Origin: Rossellomorea aquimaris
Lineage (GTDB): Bacteria; Bacillota; Bacilli; Bacillales; Bacillaceae_B
Length of the DNA stretch: 64,000 nt
NCBI RefSeq assembly: GCF_001877785.1
Contig: NZ_MINN01000085.1
Coordinates: 310,001-374,000, forward strand
Reading direction: 5' to 3'
The notes under the pieces were generated by a model. It worked only from the letters and a program-made list of their open reading frames with translations, was not told where the DNA came from and made no database searches. Of this stretch, positions 8,648-18,181 are shown in pieces; positions within the stretch are counted from its first letter, which is position 1; each line of letters opens with the position of its first letter. A program made the position numbers and the translations under genes.

Positions 8648-8664
8648 TTTTAGGAGGACTATTG

Positions 8665-9705
8665 ATGAAAACGATCAGAACACAATTATTTGAGAATAAA
8701 CTGGAATCATTGGGGGAAGGACACTTAAGCCTAACCAGGCTCGGAAGGGTAGTGACCGAACAAAAAGGCGCATACAGGGTGATGACCTTTTCCGATGACC
8801 TGCTTTGTAAAATATCCGGGAAATTCCGCTTCGAAGCGGTCAGCAGGGAGGGTCTTCCTGCAGTCGGGGATTGGGTATTGCTTAATGAAGAAGGTAATAT
8901 CATAGAAAGAGTATTCCCGAGAATAAGCAAATTTTCAAGGAAAAAAGCAGGTTTGGAAGCGGAGGAACAGATCATCGCTGCCAATATTAATACAATTTTC
9001 ATCCTTTCTTCCTTGAATGATGAGTTGAACATCGGAAGAATCGAACGGTATTTATTGCTCTGCTGGGAGAGCGGGGCGAATCCGGTGGTTGTATTGACGA
9101 AGGCTGATGCTTGTACAGATGCAGCCGAAAAGAGAAAAGCGGTGGAGGACAAATTATACGGCGTGAAGGTCCTCACCATCAGCTCAATCACCAAAGAAGG
9201 AATCGAACAGTTGAACCCCTATTTAGAAATGGGTAAAACAGTGGCGTTAGTCGGTTCTTCAGGTGTAGGGAAATCGACTTTGACAAATCTTCTCATTGAA
9301 GCAGATGTGCAGAAAACGAAAGAGGTCAGGGGGTGTGATGATAAAGGACGGCATACGACGACGCACAGGGAATTATTCCTGTTGGGAAATGGGGCCTCCC
9401 TTATCGATACACCAGGGATGAGAGAAATACAATTATGGCAGGGGCAGGACGGATTGTCTGCTAAATTCGGTGATATCGAAGAGCTGGCACTGTCGTGCAG
9501 ATTCAATGACTGCTCCCATGAAGGTGAACCGGGCTGCAGGATAAAGGAAGCGATCCTGGCAGGCGAGCTTGATCATAATCGATTGGATCATTACCACAAG
9601 CTTCAGAGGGAAATCGCTTATACAGAAAGAAGAGGGAACAAGCGGCTCGAATCCCTGGAACGGAAAAAATGGAAAAACATAGGGAAACAGCGCAAGCTAA
9701 AATAA
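8665..9705 (+). CDS. rsgA: RsgA-type circularly permuted ribosome-assembly GTPase
   Basis: 346 residues. RsgA/YjeQ GTPases bind the 30S subunit late in maturation and hydrolyse GTP to leave it. The permuted order is clear: an N-terminal OB-fold (about 1-90), the G4 motif TKAD at 145-148 before the P-loop GSSGVGKST at 197-205, then G3 DTPG at 248-251, and a C-terminal zinc motif Cys278-x4-Cys283-x-His285-x5-Cys291. AGGAGG at 8652-8657 sets the ATG at 8665; codons further upstream would run through the attenuator stem. Divergent, long-linker sequence suggests this may be a second RsgA paralogue rather than the one near prpC-prkC; that is an inference. Confidence 0.9.
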   Translation: MKTIRTQLFENKLESLGEGHLSLTRLGRVVTEQKGAYRVMTFSDDLLCKISGKFRFEAVSREGLPAVGDWVLLNEEGNIIERVFPRISKFSRKKAGLEAEEQIIAANINTIFILSSLNDELNIGRIERYLLLCWESGANPVVVLTKADACTDAAEKRKAVEDKLYGVKVLTISSITKEGIEQLNPYLEMGKTVALVGSSGVGKSTLTNLLIEADVQKTKEVRGCDDKGRHTTTHRELFLLGNGASLIDTPGMREIQLWQGQDGLSAKFGDIEELALSCRFNDCSHEGEPGCRIKEAILAGELDHNRLDHYHKLQREIAYTERRGNKRLESLERKKWKNIGKQRKLK

Positions 9706-9710
9706 CGTTT

Positions 9711-9743
9711 AAAAGATTGATTCTTTACAGAGTCAATCTTTTT
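9711..9743 (+). terminator. Terminator after rsgA-type gene
   Basis: AAAAGATTGA / TCAATCTTTTT, 8-10 bp stem with a T-run. Confidence 0.85.
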
Positions 9744-9817
9744 GATTTTTTCCCTATATGAGTTAAAATTTCTTAAAAAGGGAAAAGTCTAATTAACACT
9801 ATGAAAGGTTGATGAGG

Positions 9818-10357
9818 ATGTCAAATGAGCAAACGTTACAAAAGGCCGCATTTGCCGGGGGATGTTTCTGGTGTATGGTGAAACCCTTCGATGAACAGCC
9901 GGGTATCGAAAGTGTCACCTCGGGTTATACAGGAGGCACCACCCGGAACCCGACGTATCAGGAAGTATGTTCTGAAACGACTGGACATTACGAGGCTGTA
10001 CAAATCTTATTCGATCCTGAAGTGTTTCCTTATGAAAAATTACTGGACGTGTATTGGCAGCAGATCGATCCAACAGATCCAGGCGGCCAATTTTTTGACA
10101 GGGGCCACTCCTATAAGACCGCCATTTTTTATTATAATGAAGAACAAAGGGCAGCAGCGGAGAAATCAAAGCAGGAACTCGGGGCGTCAGGTAAATTTGA
10201 CAAGCCCATCGCAACAGCCATCCTTCCTGCAAAGGAATTTTATCCTGCGGAGGATTATCATCAGGATTACTACAAGAAAAACCCTGTGCATTATGAGCGT
10301 TACAGCCATGGTTCTGGAAGAAAGTCATTTATAAAAGAACATTGGGGGGAGAAATGA
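9818..10357 (+). CDS. msrA: Peptide methionine sulfoxide reductase A
   Basis: 179 residues. Reduces the S-epimer of methionine sulfoxide in proteins and free form. The catalytic cysteine is in GGCFWC near residue 14-19, followed by the family signatures [27 protein letters not shown] and [21 protein letters not shown] 9818 is favoured because AAAGG lies 9 nt upstream; upstream TTG/ATG codons are too near it. The stop overlaps the msrB start, so the two are translationally coupled. Confidence 0.95.
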   Translation: MSNEQTLQKAAFAGGCFWCMVKPFDEQPGIESVTSGYTGGTTRNPTYQEVCSETTGHYEAVQILFDPEVFPYEKLLDVYWQQIDPTDPGGQFFDRGHSYKTAIFYYNEEQRAAAEKSKQELGASGKFDKPIATAILPAKEFYPAEDYHQDYYKKNPVHYERYSHGSGRKSFIKEHWGEK

Positions 10358-10782
10358 TGAAAAATAAAGAAGAACTCAAGAAAAAGTTATCACCAGTCCA
10401 ATACGAAGTGACACAGAACAATGGGACGGAACCGCCTTTCAGAAATGAATACTGGAATGAGTTCAAAGAAGGAATCTATGTTGATGTCATTTCAGGAGAA
10501 GCGCTATTCAGCTCAAAGGACAAATACGATGCAGGCTGCGGATGGCCAAGCTTTACAAAACCGATCGATGAATCGGAAATTGAGGAAAAAGAGGATCGGA
10601 GCCATTTCATGGTACGCACCGAAGTGAGGAGCAAATCAGCTGATTCCCATTTAGGGCATGTGTTTGATGACGGACCGGGTCCGGCGAAACTGCGATATTG
10701 CATCAACTCGGCGGCGCTACGGTTCATCCCATATGAAAAGCTTGAAGAAGAGGGATACGGTAAGTACAAGAAGTTATTTTAA
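10357..10782 (+). CDS. msrB: Peptide methionine sulfoxide reductase B
   Basis: 141 residues. Reduces the R-epimer of methionine sulfoxide, complementing MsrA. Signatures are [18 protein letters not shown] and the catalytic [11 protein letters not shown]. The two CxxC zinc pairs of zinc-type MsrB are absent, as in other short Bacillus MsrB proteins. GGGGGGAG at 10344-10351 supports ATG 10357, whose first base is the last base of the msrA stop. Confidence 0.95.
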   Translation: MKNKEELKKKLSPVQYEVTQNNGTEPPFRNEYWNEFKEGIYVDVISGEALFSSKDKYDAGCGWPSFTKPIDESEIEEKEDRSHFMVRTEVRSKSADSHLGHVFDDGPGPAKLRYCINSAALRFIPYEKLEEEGYGKYKKLF

Positions 10783-10890
10783 GTAACTGGTTTTGTTGTG
10801 AGTACTTTCACATATGTGCTAAAATTAAATCTGCATGTTTATACAGCTGTACATATGTGTAAATACTTAATATAGGAAGGTGAAAGTCTT

Positions 10891-11391
10891 ATGCTGAAAA
10901 AACTATTTGGTAAAAAAGAGGAAGCACCTAAAACTGTTGTTGCATCTGCACCGCTGACAGGAACGGTCAAATCGCTGGAAGAGGTTCCGGATCCGGTATT
11001 CTCCCAGAAGATGATGGGAGATGGAATCGCAATCGATCCATCAGAAGGCAAGGTCGTTTCACCGGTGGACGGGGAGATCATGCAGCTTTTCCCTACTAAG
11101 CATGCTGTCGGAATCAAAGCAAAAAATGGAGCTGAACTGCTGATCCATATCGGCCTCGAAACAGTTTCCATGAATGGTGAAGGCTTTGAAGCACATGTGT
11201 CGGAAGGATCAAAAGTGAGTAAAGGGGATGCCCTTATTACATTTGATCTGGACTTGGTGAAAGAAAAAGCGAAAAGTACGATTACCCCTATCATCCTCAC
11301 AAACGGAGACAACATGGGTGAACTGGTTAAGAAAGAGGCTGTTTCTGTAACGGCAGGCATAGAAGAAGTGTTGGAAATAACTGCAGAGTAA
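10891..11391 (+). CDS. ypqE: Stand-alone PTS glucose-type IIA component (YpqE-like)
   Basis: 166 residues. A free-standing EIIA-Glc domain that relays phosphate from HPr to an EIIBC sugar permease. His71 (PTKHAVGI) and the phosphorylated His86 ([10 protein letters not shown]) are in place, with GDGIAIDP and GKVVSPVDG upstream. In B. subtilis ypqE is in the same region of the chromosome. No permease partner is adjacent, so it probably serves permeases encoded elsewhere. Confidence 0.92.
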   Translation: MLKKLFGKKEEAPKTVVASAPLTGTVKSLEEVPDPVFSQKMMGDGIAIDPSEGKVVSPVDGEIMQLFPTKHAVGIKAKNGAELLIHIGLETVSMNGEGFEAHVSEGSKVSKGDALITFDLDLVKEKAKSTITPIILTNGDNMGELVKKEAVSVTAGIEEVLEITAE

Positions 11392-11396
11392 GACGT

Positions 11397-11447
11397 AAAA
11401 GGGTGTGTGTACACCGCTTCAAGGCGGCTGTGGACACACCCTTTTCT
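11397..11447 (+). terminator. Terminator after ypqE-like gene
   Basis: AAAAGGGTGTGTG pairs with CACACCCTTTT around an inner CCGC/GGCGG hairpin; T-rich tail. Confidence 0.85.
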
Positions 11448-11503
11448 TATGGGAAAGAAAACCCTAGTCTAGGCATCTTTTAAAAAGCATTCAGCTAATA
11501 TTA

Positions 11504-11572
11504 AAAAACTCCTCTATGGTGCTAAATATTTTTGGTTCACCAACCAAAACATTAGCGCATGGAGGAGTTTTT
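11504..11572. repeat. 69-bp nested inverted repeat (two-tier hairpin)
   Basis: The outer arms AAAAACTCCTCTATGGTGCT (from 11504) and TTAGCGCATGGAGGAGTTTT (from 11552) are near-perfect inverted repeats. Inside them TTTTGGTT (11530-11537) and AACCAAAA (11542-11549) form a second stem with a 4-nt loop. A T-run ends it. Immediately followed by the right half of a modular repeat. It could be a terminator-derived structure or the core of a small non-autonomous element. Confidence 0.75.
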
Positions 11573-11577
11573 CATTC

Positions 11578-11624
11578 GGGGCTACCCGCGGAAAGCGAAG
11601 TCTTGCACGGAAATCATGAGCGGT
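11578..11624. repeat. Modular palindromic repeat, copy 3 (right half only)
   Basis: GGGCTACCCGCGGAAAGCGA followed by GTCTTGCACGGAAATCA matches the right end of the complete copies; the left half is missing. A truncated copy joined to the 69-bp hairpin. Confidence 0.75.
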
Positions 11625-11781
11625 GTTTAGAGTCCACTCTAAAATGTTCGCTTTTGGACCTAAACTAAGAATTCCCCCAGCGATGCGTTTTCTTTTTTGG
11701 GCAAAATGGGCAAATGCACAAACAGTGGCCGGGCACTTGACATACATTGTCATTGTAAATAAAAAATGAGGAGAGATAGAT

Positions 11782-11934
11782 ATGTATAAAGGTGCTGTAG
11801 AACCTGCATATACTCAATGCCACCCAGGTTATGGATATCCAGTTGGCGGAGTAGGCTGCGGAAATGGCTTTGCTTTGATTGTTGTATTGTTTATTTTGCT
11901 CATTATCATCGGAGCTGTATGTTACTGTAAATAA
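11782..11934 (+). CDS. YjcZ-like small sporulation membrane protein
   Basis: 50 residues. N-terminal Gly/Tyr/Cys-rich part (CHPGYGYPVGGVGCG) followed by the hydrophobic run GFALIVVLFILLIIIGAV typical of the YjcZ family of small sporulation proteins; ends in CYCK. GAGGAG precedes the ATG. A possible sporulation-type -10 (CATACATT) lies about 40 nt upstream, but no firm promoter can be called. Role unknown; family members are expressed during sporulation. Confidence 0.82.
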   Translation: MYKGAVEPAYTQCHPGYGYPVGGVGCGNGFALIVVLFILLIIIGAVCYCK

Positions 11935-11946
11935 ATTGGATGAAAC

Positions 11947-11985
11947 AAAAGGTGCCGGAGCAGTCTGCTTCGGCACCTTTTATTT
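11947..11985. terminator. Terminator between YjcZ-like gene and chemoreceptor
   Basis: AAAAGGTGCCG / CGGCACCTTTT stem with T-rich tail; placed to serve both convergent genes. Confidence 0.88.
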
Positions 11986-11996
11986 ATTCAGGATGA

Positions 11997-13796
11997 CTAT
12001 ATTTTAAAGCTTGATACAAGTTCTTTAAGTTTTTCAGCCTGCTGGGATAATTCAGAGGCACTTGCAGTGACTTCCTGCATGGCAGCCGACCCCTGTTCGG
12101 ATGCCGCTGCGGTTGACTCAGTGTTGGATGCGGTTGCCACAGCAATTTCATTTACCTGTGCAAATGAATTCGCGACTTCCTGGCTCAGATCGAGTGTGGC
12201 TTGTATATGATCCACCATTTCATTCACCACAACAGTCGTTTTATTCGTCTGATTAAGGATATCTTCAAGGGAAGCATTTGTTTCGTTTGTGATCTCCACT
12301 CCGGCGATGACTTCTTTCACACCTTCTGAGTTTTGTTTAATGATTTCATCTACTTCTTCTTGAATACTGTGTACGATTTCCGTCACGCCTTTTGCAGCCT
12401 TTTGTGATTGTTCGGCCAGCTTTCTTACTTCGTCGGCTACAACTGCAAATCCCCGTCCGTGTTCACCTGCACGGGCAGCTTCTATCGCTGCATTCAGTGC
12501 GAGGAGGTTGGTTTGTTCTGCAATCTCAGTGATCGTGCCGATAATGGTGGTGATCTGGGAGGACCGCTTGCCAAGAGCTTCTACTGTTTGACTTGTATTG
12601 GCCATTGTTTCTTCGATATTCTGCATTTTAGTTGAGGAGGCCTGCACGGAGTCTCCTCCTTTTTCGGCTACACTCCTCATATCATTCGCAGTCTGTTTAA
12701 CCAATTCGGCCTGGTCGAAGAGAAAGCGCGCTGCTTCTTCAAGGCTGTTCATCTTTTCATATGAGTTTGACATCTTCAGGGTTGTCTGATCTGTCCCGGC
12801 AGCAATTTCACTTGACGTCTCGGCAATCGATGTGATGGTTCTAGAAGTTTCTTCTGCGGATGCCAATAATTGCTGCGAACTTGCGGACACATTTTCAGCC
12901 ATTTCTGATACTTGTCTGACCAAGACGGAAATCCCTTCTATGAGCTGGTTTGTATCAGACGCGAGTCCGGCCAGTTCATCCTTGGACTTGACCTTGATCC
13001 GTTTCGTCAAGTCACCGCCGGCGTTGGCGATTTCAAGGATGGAACGGCTGATTTTGTTAACATTGGTTTTGATATTCTTAGAAAGAATAAAACCGAAAAA
13101 GGCTGCGAGCAGTACAGCGAATGCGGATAAGCTGATTGTCGCAATCTTGGATATCATTACCTGCTGGTTCAATGAATCGATCCTCATTGCAAGATCCTTT
13201 TCCTGATCTACTACAATCATATCGACATAAGAGCGGATGCCGTCGAGGTATTTCTTACCGGTCCCTGATTCCACCAGTGCTGCCGCTTTTTCAAGCCCGT
13301 CGTCCTTCCTCGTCTCTATGACCCTGTCAACAAATTGAATCCAGTATTCATATTGCTTGGTGATTTTCTCCATTTTATCGAGTTGTTCCTTGTCGTCCTT
13401 CAACAGGCTTGCCAGATCGTTGAAATGGTTTTCAACTTCTCTCTTCCCATTATCATAAGGGGCCAAAAATCCGGCTGCTCCCGTGATGACAAATCCCTGT
13501 TCACCAATTTCAATGTCATTCAATACTTTCGATAAGTCCTTCACTTTCGTATCCACTTTCATGTCGTACTGTATCAGCGTGTTGATTTCACTCTCCAGCT
13601 TCATCATATTGTAATAAGAAGTTGAAGCAAGAATCAATAAGACGATGGTCAATAGACCAAATGAAAGCACTACTTTCCCGCGGATTGTACGGAAATATGT
13701 AAGAAATCCCCGATCTTTCTTTTTTGTTTGCCCTTCCGCTTTCTTTTTCTTCGCTTTAGGCAATTTGGTTGGTTTTTTACCTTTTTTATTAAACAC
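11997..13796 (-). CDS. Methyl-accepting chemotaxis protein with CHASE3-like sensor
   Basis: 599 residues. A Lys-rich cytoplasmic start, TM1 about 42-62, a periplasm-side helical domain (63-217) with the CHASE3-type GEQGFVITG motif, TM2 about 218-239, then HAMP and a long signalling coiled coil. The CheA/CheW-binding hairpin tip is conserved ([21 protein letters not shown]). No C-terminal CheR tether is seen. The ligand is unknown; CHASE3 domains bind small molecules in other receptors. A TAAA-N14-CTGAATAT sequence at 13888-13863 on the minus strand is a poor sigma-D-like match. Confidence 0.93.
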   Translation of the reverse strand: MFNKKGKKPTKLPKAKKKKAEGQTKKKDRGFLTYFRTIRGKVVLSFGLLTIVLLILASTSYYNMMKLESEINTLIQYDMKVDTKVKDLSKVLNDIEIGEQGFVITGAAGFLAPYDNGKREVENHFNDLASLLKDDKEQLDKMEKITKQYEYWIQFVDRVIETRKDDGLEKAAALVESGTGKKYLDGIRSYVDMIVVDQEKDLAMRIDSLNQQVMISKIATISLSAFAVLLAAFFGFILSKNIKTNVNKISRSILEIANAGGDLTKRIKVKSKDELAGLASDTNQLIEGISVLVRQVSEMAENVSASSQQLLASAEETSRTITSIAETSSEIAAGTDQTTLKMSNSYEKMNSLEEAARFLFDQAELVKQTANDMRSVAEKGGDSVQASSTKMQNIEETMANTSQTVEALGKRSSQITTIIGTITEIAEQTNLLALNAAIEAARAGEHGRGFAVVADEVRKLAEQSQKAAKGVTEIVHSIQEEVDEIIKQNSEGVKEVIAGVEITNETNASLEDILNQTNKTTVVVNEMVDHIQATLDLSQEVANSFAQVNEIAVATASNTESTAAASEQGSAAMQEVTASASELSQQAEKLKELVSSFKI

Positions 13797-14094
13797 TGCA
13801 TCCCCCTCCTGGACGTGAAAAAAGTAGCATCAAAGGATGAACTTACCATTATTCTACCTATAATATTCAGATTAATCTAGTCTATTTAGGTAACTTTATG
13901 TCGAATTTCAACTGTTAAACCGGGACTTTAGTATTATTTTTCGTTCTGTGTCAGGATTGTCTATCAAGTTTCATATTTTTTGAAATGCAAAGAAAGATTC
14001 GGGATTCCATACATATGAATGAAGTATGGGAACTTTCATCTAATGAACAGCCGAATGATAAGGGAGCTTACACTCTAGTCTTGGGAGGGAGAAT

Positions 14095-15435
14095 ATGCCT
14101 CATTCACATTTAATCAAACCCTTGATTGGTGATCATTATCCGATGATCGATTATGGGAAGGGTATTTACTTGTACGACAAGTCAGGGCGGGAATATGTAG
14201 ATGCATGTTCAGGCGCAGTCACTGCTAATCTGGGGCATGGGATGGAAGAAATCATCCAATCAATAGTAGAGCAGGGAAACAAGGTGGCATTTGTCTATCG
14301 TTCGCAGTTCAGCAATCAGCCTGCTGAAGACCTTGCAGCATTCCTTCATGAAAAAACGGGCTATCCATGGAGTTTCTTTGTGAACAGCGGTTCCGAAGCA
14401 GTGGAAACGGCCATTAAGATTGCTCTGCAGCATTGGCAGGAAAAAGGCATGCCTTCCAAGCGGAGGATCCTTTCAAGGTGGCTGAGCTACCATGGAATCA
14501 CGTTTGGGGCCTTATCTGCTTCTGGTCATCCAGTCCGGAGGGAGCGCTTCGATTCGGTCATAGGGGATTGGCCGGCCATTGAGCCTCCATATTGTTCAAA
14601 ATGTCCATTCGGCAAGACGTATCCTTCATGCGGACTTGCCTGCGCCGAGCAGCTTGAAATTATGATATCAAGAATTGGTGCGGAAAATATTGCCGCTTTC
14701 ATGGCTGAACCGATCATCGGGGCTGCAGGGGGCGCCATAACTCCTCCTAAAGATTATTACTTACGCATTAAAGAAATCTGTGAAAGGAATGACATTTTGT
14801 TCATTTCCGATGAAGTCATGACAGGATGTGGAAGGACCGGTACATTCATGGCCCTTGAGCAATGGGGGGTAGAGGCAGATATTGCAGCAGTGGGAAAAGG
14901 ATTGAGCGCAGGTTATTCCCCGATTGCGGCAACACTCATATCCGACCGTGTGATGAATCCGATTTTAAATGGGACAAGGGTTGTGATGAGCGGGCATACA
15001 TTCAGCGGGAATCCTCTGTCTTCCGCCGCTGCTCTTGCTGTCCTGAAACTGATAGATTCTGAGAAGATCATTGATGGTGTGGACAGTAAAAGTACGTATT
15101 TAACAAATTTACTGGTTAAATTGAAAAATGAATTTTCATTTGTGGGAGAAATACGAGGCAAGGGTCTATTGCTTGGTATCGAATTTGACCCGATAGGTGA
15201 AGCAGCAGGGGGTTCTTTTACCTCTTCGGTCGTGTCGGCGGGAGTGGAAAACGGAATCCTGCTGTACCCGGCTGCTGCCGGAATCGATGGCAGGAAGGGT
15301 TCTGCCATTATACTGGCTCCGCCGTTGAACAGTTCTAAACGGGAACTCGAAGAAGTATACAAACGGTTACGTTCTACCTTGCAGACGATAGAAAAAACTC
15401 GGGAGGAAGTACGTAATGTCAGAAAAACTGAATAA
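14095..15435 (+). CDS. yodT: YodT-like class III PLP aminotransferase of the beta-lysine operon
   Basis: 446 residues. Class III aminotransferase fold: NSGSEAVETAIK near 97-108, the PLP-ring Asp239 in ISDEVMTGCGRTG, and the Schiff-base Lys268 in VGKGLSAGYSP. First gene of a seven-gene run matching B. subtilis yodT-S-R-Q-P-kamA-yokU, so it probably transaminates an intermediate derived from (acetyl-)beta-lysine. A four-cysteine cluster (Cys167, 170, 179, 183) interrupts the middle of the domain. RBS GGGAGG precedes the ATG; the next gene starts inside its 3' end. In B. subtilis this operon is expressed in the mother cell; a CATACATAT (14008-14016) resembles a sigma-E -10 but lacks a clear -35. 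Confidence 0.9.
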   Translation: MPHSHLIKPLIGDHYPMIDYGKGIYLYDKSGREYVDACSGAVTANLGHGMEEIIQSIVEQGNKVAFVYRSQFSNQPAEDLAAFLHEKTGYPWSFFVNSGSEAVETAIKIALQHWQEKGMPSKRRILSRWLSYHGITFGALSASGHPVRRERFDSVIGDWPAIEPPYCSKCPFGKTYPSCGLACAEQLEIMISRIGAENIAAFMAEPIIGAAGGAITPPKDYYLRIKEICERNDILFISDEVMTGCGRTGTFMALEQWGVEADIAAVGKGLSAGYSPIAATLISDRVMNPILNGTRVVMSGHTFSGNPLSSAAALAVLKLIDSEKIIDGVDSKSTYLTNLLVKLKNEFSFVGEIRGKGLLLGIEFDPIGEAAGGSFTSSVVSAGVENGILLYPAAAGIDGRKGSAIILAPPLNSSKRELEEVYKRLRSTLQTIEKTREEVRNVRKTE

Positions 15436-16108
15436 AATACGGAGCTACGAAGAGATCCAGCCCCTGTTTTTCCACGGAATGTGTTTAATGTTCGGCGGGT
15501 TTGGCGGTGTGGGGTCTCCCCCTTCACTCATAAAGTGCATTCTTGAATGGGGGATAAGAGACCTTACGATTATCGGCAACGATACCGGTTTCCCTCATAT
15601 AGGAATCGGCCAGCTGATTGCTGATAACAGGGTTAAAAAAGTGATTGCCTCTCATATAGGATCGAACCCGATTGCAGGAACCTTGATGAGTGAAGGCAAG
15701 CTTGAAGTGGAATTTTCCCCTCAGGGAATTTTGGCTGAAAGAATCAGGGCAGGCGGCGTGGGGCTTAAAGGAATCTTGACCGATATCGGAGTAGACGACC
15801 CATACTTGAACAAAGGGAAACGCGTGATAAATCTTGACGGCGGGTCTTATTTGTTCGAGTCCGCTTTAACCTCCCAGGTCGGCATCGTCTTTGCAAAAAA
15901 AGCGGATCCATTTGGGAACCTGATTTATGACAAAAGTGCAAGAAACACGAATCCTTTGGTTGCAATGGCTGCAGACATCACCATTGTAGAAGCTGAGGAA
16001 ATAGTGGAGACAGGAGAGCTCGATCCCGAAGAGGTCGTGACCTCCGGTGTATTCGTCGATCATATTGTACCCTCTAAAGGAGTCGACTGGAAATGGATAT
16101 GGGAATAA
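15416..16108 (+). CDS. yodS: Acyl-CoA transferase alpha subunit (YodS-like)
   Basis: 230 residues. Subunit A of a 3-oxoacid/acyl-CoA transferase: the glycine-rich GFGGVGSPPSLI near the N-terminus, GNDTGFPHIGIGQL and SHIGSNP are the family landmarks. Works with the following subunit B to move CoA between carboxylic acids, here presumably activating an acid produced from beta-lysine. The ATG is 20 nt inside yodT with GGGAGGA 8 nt upstream, indicating coupled translation. Confidence 0.91.
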   Translation: MSEKLNKIRSYEEIQPLFFHGMCLMFGGFGGVGSPPSLIKCILEWGIRDLTIIGNDTGFPHIGIGQLIADNRVKKVIASHIGSNPIAGTLMSEGKLEVEFSPQGILAERIRAGGVGLKGILTDIGVDDPYLNKGKRVINLDGGSYLFESALTSQVGIVFAKKADPFGNLIYDKSARNTNPLVAMAADITIVEAEEIVETGELDPEEVVTSGVFVDHIVPSKGVDWKWIWE

Positions 16109-16749
16109 AGAATAAACTCGCAAAGCGGGCTGCCCGGGAAGTAAAAGAAGGAATGACTGTCAATCTAGGAATTGGCATCCCTTCCCTTGTACCCAATCAT
16201 CTCCCTTCAGGGTATGGAGCCGTCTTTCAGTCAGAAAATGGCATCGTGGGAATAGGTTCCGCTCCCCCAAAGGGGAAGGAAGACGAAAACTTATGCAACG
16301 CAGGCGGGTTCCCGGTCTCTTTAGTAAACGGGGGGAGCTATACAGACAGTGCTGTTTCCTTTGCGATGATCAGGCGGGGCAAAATCGATTTAACGATATT
16401 GGGTTCTCTGCAGGTAAGTGAAAAAGGGGATTTGGCAAACTGGATCATTCCCGGTAAAAAAGTGCCTGGCATGGGAGGGGCTACAGAGCTTGCTTCCAAA
16501 GCGAAAAGGGTGATTGTATTAATGACACACCTCGATAAGCATAAAGCCAGCAAGCTTGTTAAAGAATGTACACTCCCCTTAACGGCTAAACAGTGTGTGT
16601 CCATGATTATTACAGACAGGGGAGTTTTTTCAATAAATCAAGGCCGGCTGATATTGGTCGAAATATTCCGTCCCTATACGTTAAAAGAAATCAAAGATTG
16701 CACGGAAGCAGATTTTGTGACAAGCCCCGATTTACTCTATATCGATTAA
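16093..16749 (+). CDS. yodR: Acyl-CoA transferase beta subunit (YodR-like)
   Basis: 218 residues. Subunit B carries the catalytic glutamate that forms the glutamyl-CoA thioester, seen in FQSENGIVGIG near residue 45-52. MTVNLGIGIPSLVPNHLP and GSYTDSAVSFAMIRRGKID are further family features. It starts 16 nt inside the alpha-subunit gene, AAAGGAG lying 10 nt upstream. Heteromeric partner of the preceding product. Confidence 0.92.
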   Translation: MDMGIKNKLAKRAAREVKEGMTVNLGIGIPSLVPNHLPSGYGAVFQSENGIVGIGSAPPKGKEDENLCNAGGFPVSLVNGGSYTDSAVSFAMIRRGKIDLTILGSLQVSEKGDLANWIIPGKKVPGMGGATELASKAKRVIVLMTHLDKHKASKLVKECTLPLTAKQCVSMIITDRGVFSINQGRLILVEIFRPYTLKEIKDCTEADFVTSPDLLYID

Positions 16750-16774
16750 GAAGCGGAAAGGAGAGGGACTAAAA

Positions 16775-18043
16775 GTGAGTGATTTACACCGTCTGATAAA
16801 GAATAAATTGGATGAAAAAAAGAAAAGTACCGTGGAACTTCTTCAAAAGATGGTTCAGGAGGAAAGTACGAGGGGGAGCGAATACAGGGCTCAGGCCGTC
16901 GTCATTGAAAAATGCAGGGAATTGGGAATGGATCTCGACATTTGGGAAGTACAGGACCACGAACTGAAAGAGCATCTTTTTTACCGGTGTGACCGCACTG
17001 ATTTTAAGGGGAATCCAAACCTGACAGCTATTCTGAAAGGGACCGGTGGCGGCAGGAGTCTGATCTTGAATGGTCATATTGATGTTGTCCCAGAGGGAGA
17101 CAGAACGGATTGGAAGGTTGACCCTTACAGCGGCACTGTCATCGACGGGAAATTATATGGCAGGGGTTCAACTGATATGAAGGGAGGGACGGCCTCCCTG
17201 TTATTGGCGATAGAAATTATACAAGAACTTGAAAGCCCATTAAAAGGAGACATCATCTTTCAAAGTGTAATAGAAGAAGAAAGCGGTGGTACCGGTACCC
17301 TTTCAGCATTATTGCGGGGCTATACAGCGGATGGTGCCGTGATACCCGAGCCTACAAATATGAAAATATTCCCCAAGCAGCAGGGCTCGATGTGGTTCAG
17401 GCTTGCCGTAAAGGGGAAAGCTGCTCACGGAGGTACCAGGTACGAAGGGGTTAATGCAATTGAAAAGGGGTTCAGTGTCATGACAGCACTGAAAAATCTT
17501 GAGCGCGAAAGAAATGGGAGGGTGCATGATCCATTGTATGAAAAGGTCCCCATCCCCTTACCAATCAATATAGGGAAAATCGAAAGCGGAAAGTGGCCTT
17601 CTTCGGTACCGGACCTCGCCGTGATTGAGGGGAGAGTGGGTGTTGGACCTTGGGAGACAATGGATGACGTGGAAAGGGAAATTGAAGAATGCCTATCTGC
17701 ACTGGGTGAAGTTGATCCCTGGTTTATGGATCATCCAGTTGAAATTGAGTGGTTTGGCGGGAGGTGGCAGCCAAGTGACTTGTCACCCGAACATCCCATC
17801 ATGATCTCGCTGAAAGCCAAATTTAAGGAAGTCATGAGTACAGAACCGGTGATCGAAGCATCTCCCTGGGGAACTGATGGCGGGATTCTTTATCAAGGCG
17901 GGGGAATTCCCGTTGTCGTTTTTGGTCCGGGGAAAACAGAACTTGCACATGATGCAAATGAATACATCGAATTGGAAAAAGTATTTCAAGCCGCGGAGGT
18001 TTTATCCTTGTTCATTATTGATTGGTGTAACGGCAAGGATTGA
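16775..18043 (+). CDS. yodQ: M20-family deacylase/peptidase (YodQ-like)
   Basis: 422 residues. ArgE/DapE-type two-zinc hydrolase. Metal ligands: His101 and Asp103 context (NGHIDVVPEGD), Asp134 (GRGSTDMKGG), the general-base Glu of EEESGGTGT near 167-172, and the C-terminal His of LAHDANEYIE. The dimerisation domain (KGKAAHGGTRYEGVNA) is intact. In this operon it most likely removes an acyl group from an acetylated beta-lysine derivative. GTG start with AAAGGAGAGG upstream. Confidence 0.91.
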   Translation: MSDLHRLIKNKLDEKKKSTVELLQKMVQEESTRGSEYRAQAVVIEKCRELGMDLDIWEVQDHELKEHLFYRCDRTDFKGNPNLTAILKGTGGGRSLILNGHIDVVPEGDRTDWKVDPYSGTVIDGKLYGRGSTDMKGGTASLLLAIEIIQELESPLKGDIIFQSVIEEESGGTGTLSALLRGYTADGAVIPEPTNMKIFPKQQGSMWFRLAVKGKAAHGGTRYEGVNAIEKGFSVMTALKNLERERNGRVHDPLYEKVPIPLPINIGKIESGKWPSSVPDLAVIEGRVGVGPWETMDDVEREIEECLSALGEVDPWFMDHPVEIEWFGGRWQPSDLSPEHPIMISLKAKFKEVMSTEPVIEASPWGTDGGILYQGGGIPVVVFGPGKTELAHDANEYIELEKVFQAAEVLSLFIIDWCNGKD

Positions 18044-18181
18044 CCTTCGGGCGGCCATCCCTGTTTGTGATTCAAAGGTATAAATATAAACTACGGAGGA
18101 TTGGCTGTTCATTTTTGAAGGGATGTTTGTTTCATATCCTCTCAGACGGAGTCATATGTTGATAAAAAAGGGTGCATGCTT

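Noticed and set aside
8608..8664. Longer N-terminus for the RsgA-type protein
   Set aside because: It would translate the attenuator stem; AGGAGG and the conserved N-terminus both point to 8665.
13863..13888. Sigma-D promoter of the chemoreceptor
   Set aside because: TAAA-N14-CTGAATAT matches only the last four bases of the -10 consensus.
14008..14016. Sigma-E promoter for the yodT operon
   Set aside because: CATACATAT resembles a -10, but no -35 lies at the proper 14-15 nt distance.
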